From: Lentinula raphanica
Lineage: Eukaryota; Basidiomycota; Agaricomycetes; Agaricales; Omphalotaceae
Direction: 5' to 3'
Assembly: GCA_027919835.1 (NCBI GenBank)
Contig: JANVFP010000020.1
Coordinates: forward strand, 1-64,000
DNA: 64,000 nucleotides
The translations under genes and the position numbers were made by a program. Below are positions 10,796 through 19,939 of the stretch, piece by piece. Within the stretch, counting starts at the first letter, position 1, and the number at the start of each line of letters is the position of its first letter. Under the pieces are notes generated by a model. That model was not told the DNA's origin. It made no database searches and saw only the letters and a list, made by a program, of their open reading frames with translations.

Positions 10796-12262
10796 CTACA
10801 GTCCCTCTGGAAAATCCGCCTTGTATTGTTGACTTCTAGCCCATCGCGATGGCTTAGAAGGTCCTGCCTGCACTTCACCGACATGTGCAGTCGCTCCTTT
10901 TGCAGTGAGCTCAGGTAAACTAATATCAGGGGTGCTCGTGGAGTTGACATTGAGAGCATCAGCTGGGGGCGCTGGCTCTTGGCTGTCTATTTCATCAAAT
11001 AATTCCATCAACCGCGCTTTGAATGATTTCTTATCACTCGGTGGTGGTTGTTTCCCTTTGTTTCCTTGACCAGATGCAGATGCAGATGATGAAGAGTTTT
11101 TATTGAAATTTGGCCTTTTGCCTTCATTTCCAGGCTTATCCCAGCAATCCACTGTATTGTGAGTCTTCGATTTTGCCTTTAAGTCCTTTCCGGCGCATAT
11201 TTGGCAATATCGTTGTTTTTGCTCCTGGGAATTAACCTTTTCTGGGGCTTTGCCTTTACTCTTTTTTGCCGCATCTATCTCCATTGCATCTGGTTCATGA
11301 CTGCCATTGCCTTTAGCATTATTGCCTGTGCCAAATATTACACTTTTAGTCTTTTCTGGATGTAAGGCTTTATATGATAAAAGGAGAAGTTCCAGATAAT
11401 CTTCCCATTTAGTAGGAGTCTTTCCGGAAATTTCCAACACAACAAGTGCATTACGCAACTCTTGTGAAATAACGTCACGAAGCTTGTCGATGTGAATACT
11501 ATCTTGGTAGTCCACAATACGTGCAAGAGTGCGATATTGTTCAGCATATTTGATAAAGTCCTTACTAGCCAGTGACTTGTTTGTCCAAAGATGTGTGATT
11601 TCATTTTTAGCACCTTCTTTGTTATCACGGCGACCATAAATGGCATTGAGCTCATTGGCAAAGTTGTCCCAAGATCCCAGATCGTTTCCCAAACGTGTAT
11701 CATCAAAGTACTTTCTCATATAGTTTGTGGCAGGAGAACGCAACCTAGTAAGAGCAGTCACAATTCTTTGATGATCTGTCACAATGCCTAAAGATGAGCA
11801 GTACAATGCGACTTGATTCATCCAATCTTCTAAGGTCATCTTGTTGTCTGTTCCAGAGAAGGTTGGTGGGTCAGGTACTTTGGGACCTCTGAATGGGCCA
11901 GCTCCAGCATCAGCAGGAAACTTATCAAGCTGTGCCTTATAAGCTCGTAAAAGTTCTGCCTGAGTTTCAACAATCTGTCGAAGGCTACGAACTTCATTTG
12001 TTAAGTTCTCTTGATTGGTGAAGGCTGTAGTAAAAGCCTAATTCATCCAATCAGCAAGTCCATTGACATTTCTGTTAATATATCCAATGGAAATGTTGGT
12101 AGTAGCCTCGTGAGCATTGCGAAGGAGTCGTCCAATCTGATTTTTCTGTTCATCAGTTTGAAATCCAATTGCTGCCATATCAATTCCTTGAGAGACAGCA
12201 TCGGACCAAACTTGTCCATCATCGACTAATTCAACAACAGGGGTGAAAGGTGTGTAAGACAT
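10796..12262 (-). pseudogene. gag: Ty3-1 gag with one in-frame stop
   Basis: One frame of 489 codons from ATG at 12262, interrupted only by a TAG at 12038-12040. The N-terminal part has LTNEVRSLRQIVETQAELL, a coiled-coil-like stretch. The capsid-like middle has PPTFSGTDNKMTLEDWMNQV, typical of fungal Ty3 gag. The C-terminal part has YCQICAGKD...THNTVDCW, a zinc-knuckle variant with C-x2-C-x11-H-x4-C spacing, longer between the second Cys and His than the classic CCHC box. The basic tail precedes the protease region, which is in another frame. The gag protein would form the particle and bind element RNA. The TAG could in principle be read through, but with the pol damage a random nonsense mutation is simpler. 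Confidence 0.85.
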
Positions 12263-12359
12263 TTTTCTAGTTGTTTTGAAGTCAGATTATTTTTCAGACA
12301 TAATATGAAAAAATGAATATATGAAAAAACACAAATGTTTGCCAGATTACATAAGACTA

Positions 12360-13218
12360 TCATGCTTTGGCTGCATCAGGAAGTACAATATTCAGGTCTA
12401 ATAGCTCCTTGCAAATTTCAGGAAGCCTAGTATACAGACTCTGAAAATTGACTTTCCCAATTTTGGTACATATCCCTTTTATCTCTCTCCAATTTTTGTT
12501 ACTCAATTGGTGTCCCCTCTTATCTAGATCCTGATATAAATCCTCTAAATCATTATACCATCCCCAAAGAGAATTTCGATCCTGATTGGAAATTCTAAAA
12601 GCCTGTCCATTATATTCCTTGTACTCTTCTGAGTTTAACTCCCTGAAAACTGGCTCGAGACGAATTTTGGTAGCCTGCAGAACACCTTCAAACTCCTTGA
12701 TACGCTTAAGGACAGCATCCTGTTTAGGATAAGTATCAAGAGGAGTGAGCTGAGAGGGTTCTTCAAGGCGTTGAGCAAGGGTTGGAATTCGTCGGAAGTG
12801 GAGATCAGATGGAATAGGTGGAGGAGGAACATAGACAGGGTCAGGAAAGAATTTATGGGTTGGAGAGGTATCATAATCCTGAGAAGGCAGATCATGGAGC
12901 CTATTCATCAGGCGCTCTCGCTCGACGTATTTAAGATGATGTTTACGGAGCTTAGCGAGGTATTTCTTGTGAGAGATCGAGATTTGGAGGCGTTGAAGGA
13001 GAGTGAGTTTATGAGTACGCACAGGTATAGCAAGGACATCCAACATGATCATACTTCTTCCGTTTGTCCTTGGGAATGGTGATTCGTTCCCAAAGACCTG
13101 TCGATTTATCCATGGCCATGACAGACACATGGTTACGACGATTGGAAGGAGTATATTTCATGGGAAAAGTGGGAATAATTTTGCAAGGCATTGTCTGGCA
13201 GAAATGGCATAAGTACAT
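12360..13218 (-). pseudogene. Ty3-1 extra ORF upstream of gag, cysteine-motif protein
   Basis: Upstream of gag, inside the element, is coding-like sequence in two overlapping minus-strand frames. The first starts at ATG 13218 and reads MYLCHFCQTMPCKIIPTFPM, NRRNHVSVMAMDKSTGLWER and CPCYTCAYS before a stop at 13009. The second, open from 13130 to 12360, continues with a basic segment (KKYLAKLRKHHLKYVERERL), a proline-rich YVPPPPIPSDLHFRRIP and a helical C-terminus (WREIKGICTKIGKVNFQ). Joining them needs a +1 shift near 13010-13020. The paired Cys motifs (CHFC, CPCYTC) suggest metal binding. Standard Ty3 elements have no such ORF between the 5' LTR and gag; I do not know its function. Confidence 0.6.
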
Positions 13219-13700
13219 TGTCCCTTTTCAGCAGACAAGTACAAAGAAACAAAGGGAACCAGATGCAGTGTGCAAGTCTTGATGATCTTGATGTCAAATG
13301 GATGGGGGGATCTCTACATGTCCTCATGTAGCAAATGAGAGTGTGTTACACACTCCCTGGTTCTTGCCCAAGAGCTGGCTTGCCGTCTACTCCAGTTCAA
13401 AAAGAACCAGATCATGGCCTACCCAAAGGTACCAGTCTTGTTGTAATGAAATACAGCAAGTCCCCTTACGCCTAGGGTCCGGCAAATCAAGAACAACTGT
13501 CCCTTTCAGCAACAGTGTTCAAAGTCCAGAAGGACCAAACAAGGTGGTGATGCCCCCACAGCCATGACAAGAAGTCAGACTGCACAACCTGCAAAAGGTC
13601 CCTGCCTGTTGCCCTTGACAGCAACAACAGGCAAGAAAGAAAAAGAAGTGTCTGTTGTCCTTGACAGCAACAACAGACACACAAGAAGCAAGATTCAAGA
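13219..13700 (-). other. Ty3-1 5' leader between LTR and extra ORF
   Basis: About 480 bp without a coding frame. Next to the LTR it carries two similar hairpins at 13604-13632 and 13650-13678. I see no TGG-type tRNA primer-binding site directly beside the LTR end. Confidence 0.5.
13604..13678 (-). repeat. Two tandem hairpins in the Ty3-1 leader
   Basis: GCCTGTTG...CAACAGGC (13604-13632) and GTCTGTTG...CAACAGAC (13650-13678) each form a stem of about eight base pairs around a shared loop, CCTTGACAGCAA. They sit 20-100 bp from the 5' LTR, where packaging, dimerisation or priming signals are expected. The paired changes GCC/GGC versus GTC/GAC keep the stem. Confidence 0.7.
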
Positions 13701-14225
13701 AACTATCACAACTTAGAACTCACCTAGTTGTAGTTGCAAAGGTTGGGGATAGTGACAGAGTATGAGCACAAGTTGATCACAAGAGGATAAAAGATGTTCT
13801 TGAATCTGGGGGATCCCAGAGATACATGAGAGTATTTATACTACTCTAGAGTGGAGCTACTATCTAATGATATCATAGTCCATGTCATAGTTGGAGCTAC
13901 ATGAAGTCATTTATGAAGTCATTATGATTCATGGTGAAGTCATGCATGAAGTCATCTATGAAGTCATCCTGTGGAGACTGTAGATGATTCATGGTGAAGT
14001 CATCTATGAAGTCATCCTGTGGATGCTTCACTTATTACATCATAAGACAACCTGTTGTAATGTAGATATGGTGCAGAGCAAGCATGTCCCATCACTGGTT
14101 GTACAAATGAAAATATGTATGGCACAGAGATGATCAAATGATAAACTACTACTGATAATATGATAAGATAGAGATAGGAGATAAAATAAGTGATTAAGGT
14201 AGAGAATAGAGAGAAATCTGTGACA
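13701..14225 (-). repeat. Ty3-1 5' LTR
   Basis: 525 bp, paired with 6531-7055. It differs by a few transitions (for example GACTGTGG to GACTGTAG and GATAAGATAAG to GATAAAATAAG) and by the shifted 12-bp repeat. The sequence just outside (GATGAGAG) is hAT transposase coding sequence. Confidence 0.9.
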
Positions 14226-14661
14226 GATGAGAGTAGTGCACAGTTTTATGACCTGAATCTCATCCAATATTGGCAGCCTGAGGTATGTTGAGTACATGAT
14301 TACATTGCACACTCTTACAAGATTTGTATAGGAAAACCAACACAAATATCCTTTGCTTTGGCAGATTGCTTTAGATGTTTTTCCAGTGCAAGCCTCTGCT
14401 GTTCCTTGTGAACAGGTTTTCTCTTTCAGCAAAGAGACTGATATACTGCATCGAAACTTCCTATTTCCAATGAAAATGAAAGTCTTCCAGATTCTGAAGT
14501 ATAGATTCCATAACAATAGGCTAAACTTCATGGAAGGTCTGATATGTATTGAGGTGGAACTTCTTGTAGCTGACATTGCTCCAGAGATCATCAACTTTCT
14601 CATGTCTCATGGACATGCTCATAACCTTGCTTCTATGATAGAATTGAGCTTATCTTCATAG
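14226..14661 (+). pseudogene. hAT transposase C-terminal fragment
   Basis: Exon 1 (14226-14282) reads DESSAQFYDLNLIQYWQPE and ends at GTATGT. An 82-nt intron to TTGGCAG at 14364 joins in phase 0 to exon 2, which runs to a stop at 14659-14661: IALDVFPVQASAVPCEQVFS, SKETDILHRN, MKVFQILKYRF. This is the conserved C-terminal dimerisation region of hAT transposases (the A-S-x-x-C/S-E-x-x-F-S motif). Everything upstream is missing because the right LTR of Ty3-1 begins immediately before it. hAT transposases make 8-bp target duplications, so it is a possible relative of the source that moved the palindromic elements here, but this fragment is not functional. Confidence 0.85.
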
Positions 14662-15087
14662 AATCATATTGAATTTACATTACTATATTCTACTTGAACA
14701 ATCCATAATTTTGTGCTCAGTTGAAAAGTCAAGGAGCAGTGAGTATTTGAGTCAATCATATTGATATTGAGCAAGCACTGAGAATTGAGCAATGAGCTGT
14801 GACTGCCCAGCATCAACTCTGCAAGCAGGATTTGAATCTGCTTGTCTTTTTCAGATTTACCTTGAGTTGCTTTGCTTTTCACCTTGATCTTGATTTATTG
14901 CATTGGAGGTGAGGTAAAAACTTAATATCAACTTGCTTTGCCTTTACCCCACCTTGCGGCAGCACTACAGGTGTTTTGCAAAATATCTGAATATTTATCA
15001 GCACTGCTACAAATGAATAATTAAATCATTTTAAATTTTTTTTTAAAAAAAAATTTCAAAAGTAGTACTAAAAATGGAAATTGAGTG
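14662..15087. other. AT-rich stretch, nothing assigned
   Basis: No frame, repeat boundary or RNA motif that I can support. Confidence 0.4.
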
Positions 15088-15180
15088 ACAGAGTTGAAAC
15101 TCTGATCAGAGACACAGAGGATTGTTAAATATTAATGTTGTTATTGAGCAATATTTTTGCCACATTACCATGCTTGCAAC
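15088..15180 (-). repeat. Decayed LTR fragment related to Ty3-2
   Basis: About 93 bp match the end of the Ty3-2 LTR (49699-49790), with most differences being CpG to TpG or CpA: for example GAGCTCCGATC becomes AAACTCTGATC and CGTTAGTGTTG becomes TATTAATGTTG. Confidence 0.75.
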
Positions 15181-15251
15181 TAGGCACCTATAACTGTAGG
15201 AGCTTTGCAAAGTAATCCAAGAAGTCTCCAAATATGTTTTGTGCAGTAACA

Positions 15252-15523
15252 CATCAGGAAAAATATTTTCATCTCTAGAGTCCCCAGAGATACCCCCCAA
15301 TTCCTAGGCTGCTGAGAGATTTTTGTGAACTTTGAAAGATCAAAAAACATCCTAGAGATCCTGAAAGATCCTGAGAGCATCTGAAAGCACCAGAAAGCAC
15401 CAGAAAGCACCCAGAGAATTTTTAGAAGCTTCAAAGAACTCAGATACACTAGGCTCTCTGAGACTACCTGGGAATTGGGGGGTATCTCTGGAGACTCTAG
15501 AGATGAAAATATTTTTCCTGATG
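15252..15523. mobile_element. Family C element (CATCAG...CTGATG), 272 bp
   Basis: Starts CATCAGGAAAAATATT and ends AATATTTTTCCTGATG, giving terminal inverted repeats of over 30 bp with CCCCCCAATTCC and its complement inside. It is flanked by the dinucleotide CA on both sides. Nearly the same as the 282-bp copy at 63208. It has no coding capacity, and short frames reading out of it are chance. Confidence 0.85.
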
Positions 15524-18238
15524 CAGGAGTGGCTCTCGAAGCTGAAAAAACTCTTCTAGGTAGGTCAGTAAGGCTCCGGGGGTACTCGGCTATTTAATAT
15601 ATTTGTATATGCTATATTTAGCATTCTAGTACCTTTATTGAGTGGAAAATAGACCTTGATCTTATCTGATAGCAAAAAATCTAAAAAAATCTTAACAATA
15701 CTTAAAAAAACTTAGGGGTGCTTTGTTGGTCCTGAAAAGGCTATACCACAGATACTTCATTGGAATATACTCACCTTTGCAAGTGATGCTTGAATAATTG
15801 CTCATCTCATCTGCATGTCTTCATTTGAGTCAGAGAAGTTATCACTTTCAATATGATTAGCCTTTAAAATAAATTTTCAATAAGCTTTTGGTAATTCCTC
15901 ATCTGGCCCTCTTGATCATCATTGTCTGAGAAACTCGCTGTATCAAATATTTGCATGAACTTGAATGAACTTTTGGTGACAGAAACAGATTCTGCAAAAC
16001 TATATAAGAGGGAAAATTGTGTCAATGCTACTGATACATTGAGGTCATCAGAATTAGATGCATAAACAAATTTGGGAGAGGAATGACATCAGCAAAACCT
16101 GAGTTTTGTCTTTCAGCACTTCCAGCATTGTATTGTGCTGAACAGTGCTGTTCAGCATTGAATAAATACTAAATAGCACTGAATACATTTAGGTAATATA
16201 AATATAACATTGTGGGATAATTTGAAGCTTTTGCTGAAAATGTTGAGAAATGCTTACCAGAACTGAATAATATTGCGACACTATCTAGCAGCTGCCTGTT
16301 TTGCTGATGGGCCAATGAAGAGGGTGGAATTGAGTTGGAGGACATACATTGACACATTGAAATATGGCATTATCATTGTCATCATTCTTGACAGGGAATG
16401 TTGAATCAATGAACCTAAAATTTTATTAGCAATACATCTTGAATAACCTTCATAAATTATGACTTGAGTGATAGGACCTGATAGCAAGCTTTCATGAAAC
16501 TCCTTTCAATATGAGCAAGAAGCAACTTACATATGAACAGTGATGATCTGTCCAATTCACAATCTTTGCTTGTAGTCTTTGTGCAACCAAGCAAAGAAAA
16601 GCATCCATAGAAAGGTTCACCTGCTGTCTTCAGAAGATCTTCAAATCAGTGTTCTGTGTGGCATTGAGCAGAATTATTCTTGATCTGTTTGGGCTTGCCT
16701 GTAGATGATGTGATAGCTCAGCTCCACTGACAATAGAGTACATTATTTAAAAGTGAATAGCTATAGCATGCAAGATTTTGTTGAATATCAGAGTTTAGAC
16801 TTTGTTGGATATGTGCAGCAGTATTGCTTGAGGCAATAGACATTGTAAAAACCAAATGAAGCTTATTGAGCAGGAATATAAGCATTGAAAGATGATACTG
16901 ATGAACTTCAATAGCATTTGACTGAAGACACTATGAGCAAATCATTTGGAAATGGGTGAGAAATAGTCACACATATGATACAGGATCTTGGAAAAACAGT
17001 GATATTCAGATTTACGACCTCTTTGCCCATACTGATTTTGATCCATTTTCCAGACATTGGAACAAGACCATAGCTATTCTGGAAAACTCTGTAATTAGCT
17101 TTTTTCTTTTCAAGAAAATGCTAATGTAGTGCTGGTATTGGTGCATTTTGCTTCATATGATGCAACCCTCCAATCATTGGTAGTATCTAGGCCAGTGCAA
17201 TATGTATTGCACTGCATGAAACTCAGCCAAAACTTAGCTGGTGAAACACGCTGACTAAAACATCAGCAAATGCCCAATTTTCTGCTGAACTTTCAGAGCT
17301 GTTTTGGATTGTTTCACTGGTCTGCCAGCTCGCCAGCTATCAGCTTGGCTACATATCAATAATTCTATACAAAATATAATTTCCATGATCAATATGCACA
17401 GTAAATTAATTGACCGACGGACAGGTCAAATGTACTGGCAGAAAAATTTCATTGCTGGTTACTGGCAACTTTTCAAACTTTTAGATTGCTGCAAGTCTCG
17501 GCAAGCCTCAAAAAGTCCAAAACAGAAATTCCAGAAAATACTAATGAAGCAGTATGTAATAGAGGCAAATTCAAAGCAAAGCTTCTATTCTGAGAATGTA
17601 AGTTATTAAGTGATGTTGAGTGTCAAGTCCCAATGAATTGTTTTGGTCATGATGCCATTATGAGCAGTGTCCTCATTTCATAAAATCTTCATGTTTCACC
17701 TTTTTTACTTTGCTTATATATGTAGGAAATAGCTTAAATTTAGAACAATTTCTTGCGACTCAAAAATCCCCCATCTCAGTTTCACAGGTTATGGACCTCA
17801 GCTCTGTCTAAAAATCTACATATACTCTTGTCATTGCTGCTCCTTATTGTTCACTATTTGTTTTGCAGTCTAGTGAAGTCAATTCACTCATCATTGCTGT
17901 TTGCCATTATATCGTGGCCCCAGTGAAGCTGATTCACTTGCTGTTGATCTATTTGTGATTCTAGTGAAATCTATTCACTCCATTTATCAAAGATGTCATT
18001 TGCTGAGAATATGTGGAACCATGATGAAAAGATTTTGTTGCATGATAACCAGTTCGAAGATCTCCTTGGGTACTGGCAGATGCAAATTTGAGGAGTTTTG
18101 AGAATGAAGAAGGTGTTGAATTTTGTGGAGCAAGAAGGGAAAGAAGTGAATTCAAAGACTGGAGAGTTTGTTGAGGAAGTTGAAAAGTCAAAAGTGCCAG
18201 AGCTAACCACTGAAAGAAATAGTAAAATGTAAAAGACA
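15524..18238. other. AT-rich region with old transposon debris
   Basis: At 15591-15720 is a piece of the family-B arm (GCTATATTTAGCATTCTAGT and GATAGCAAAAAATCT). From 15721 to 18238 I find only short frames with many stops. A minus-strand stretch at about 17090-17240 has a faint copia-integrase look, but it is too decayed to call. No tRNA or other RNA gene was recognised. Confidence 0.4.
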
Positions 18239-18604
18239 TTGAAGAACAAAAGAGATGAAGCTGCTGCAGTAATTGTTGAACACTTGGACCTAGATCAGTA
18301 TGTCCATATCAAATGGATTAATAATGATTCCTGTGCTATGTGGAAGGCACTTGTGAAGTATCACACTGTCAAAGGTCTAGGATTTGTGGTTTCGGTCTAC
18401 AAGCAACTCATGGGCATGCAAAAAGATGATGTCACCACTATTCCCACTCACGTAAAATTGATTCAAAAACTTGCAGAACTACTTGAAAGTCTTGGTGAGC
18501 CTGTCACCACTGCCCTCATTCTGTCATGTATCCTTGTTTCCCTTCCCAATGACTATCAATCTATCATTCTCAAGCTTGATGGTGACTATGGCTTTGGACA
18601 TTGA
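18239..18604 (+). pseudogene. Ty1/copia gag-like fragment (UBN2 type)
   Basis: A 121-codon frame reads DEAAAVIVEHLDLDQYVHIK, DSCAMWKALVKYHTVKG, LMGMQKDDVTTIPTHVKLIQ and SLPNDYQSIILKLDGDYG. The order - a helix with a conserved AMWKAL tryptophan, then a long helix, then LPxxY - is that of the gag domain of Ty1/copia elements (UBN2 family). The start here is internal: the codons before it do not begin a gene, and the frame ends 28 bp before the terminus of the family-B element at 18632. No copia pol was found nearby in the same orientation. An old fragment. Confidence 0.6.
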
Positions 18605-19939
18605 TTATGTCACTGCTTGTCTAGTCAATTACAGAATACAGTGAAGCTTTTGTTAAAAAAATACCAATGACTTATTAAGTACCTATTGCAAAAAGTTGTG
18701 TAACCTGGAAGGGGAGGCTTCTGAAAATGGCCCCAGGGAGTGATTCATGCCTGTCACTACCTGTCACATATAACTTATATTTACTGTTCTGGGTAGTTAA
18801 TAATCATTCAAATATTAAATAAACAGTATATTTCTTAAAAAAACCTAAAAATTCATAAAAAACCTAAAATAGCCTGATTAGGTTAAATCAAGATATGTAA
18901 ATAAATGATTTCATAAAATAAAAAATGATGTAGGGTCAATCTAGGTACTAAAAATAGTTCAAAAAATCACTAAAAGTGTAAAAAATATTTAGGGATAGTA
19001 TAGAGCCTATTGCAGATTCAGACACATCAAAATTACCAAAAAAGGAAAAAAAATGATTATGATCACTCATTTTGTAGCAAAAAATTTGAAACAAATCCTA
19101 AAAATAATCAAAAAAATTCAGGGGTGCCTTGTTGGTCCTGAAAATACAAAATAAAATCAAAATTGCAACAAGTATTAAAAATTTCATCACTCCAAATCAT
19201 TCCAAATCTACTATACAGTTAGTAGATATGATGTACATGCTATATTTAGTATCCTAGTACCCTCATTGGGCTGAAAATAAAACTCAATTTTATCTGGTAG
19301 CAAAAAATTTGAAAAGAAATCATAAAAAATACTCAAAAAATTCAGAGGTGCCTCATTGGCCTTGAAAATGCGGCCCGATAGCGATGTATGTGGGATCCGA
19401 CGAAAATAAATCAAAAAGGCAATTTTCCAAAAAAGGAAAAAAAGAAAAGGGAAGAAAGAAGGTCTCTACTTTCTCAATGCTCTTGGGGAGCTAGATTACT
19501 CACCGTATCCATCAAAGGAACGCTTGGGGATGTTTTACGAGATTTTTGACAACCTATTCAATTCTAGGATCGGGAATACTACATTTCCAACAAGTTTGAC
19601 GCGCAGTATGATCCTGGACAGCAGCTGTAACATTTTCGAGTGTATAGACTTATTCAGTACATATATACAGAGCTATCAGATTTTTTGGAAGAGTTTCTTC
19701 CAAAGGATAAGAGAGAAAAGCCAGTAAATCAAAGAATGATACATATAAGGGAATTTTGCACTGCTCGGGCACGGTTTGCCTTGCCGGTCATGCCGGTTGT
19801 AGTTCGACGATGTATGGCCGTAGTATAGTGCAAGTAGCACTTCTTCTGACACTGTTCAATATGGTAGCTAAAAAGTAGCAATCTGGATACAGTTTGCACA
19901 AGACTATGATTCAATAATTGGGTTGAGTAATATAAGATT

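Larger units (their letters stand above)
6531..14225 (-). mobile_element. Ty3-1: LTR retrotransposon, chromovirus, minus strand
   Basis: A 7.7-kb element bounded by two 525-bp LTRs (6531-7055 and 13701-14225) that are nearly identical. Reading along the minus strand it has the 5' LTR, a leader with two hairpins, an extra ORF, gag, a protease remnant, reverse transcriptase, RNase H, integrase, a chromodomain, a purine-rich tract (AAGAGGGG next to 7056) and the 3' LTR. The near-identical LTRs point to a recent insertion, yet gag has a stop and the protease/RT junction is scrambled. No 5-bp target duplication is visible: the flanks are CAGCT on the left and GATGA on the right, and they belong to different genes. 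Confidence 0.9.

Noticed and set aside
12038..12040. Programmed readthrough of the gag TAG
   Set aside because: The stop lies near the gag N-terminus, not at a gag-pol border, so readthrough regulation is unlikely.
13000..13030. Programmed +1 frameshift in the extra ORF of Ty3-1
   Set aside because: No known slippery or pausing context is evident, and the copy has several other lesions; an ordinary indel is simpler.
15106..15300. Short frames beginning MGGISGDSRDEN at 15300 and 63256
   Set aside because: They start inside family-C elements and run into unrelated sequence in the two places.
17090..17300. copia-type integrase fragment on the minus strand
   Set aside because: Only a faint likeness with stops and no catalytic motif; not enough to list as a gene.
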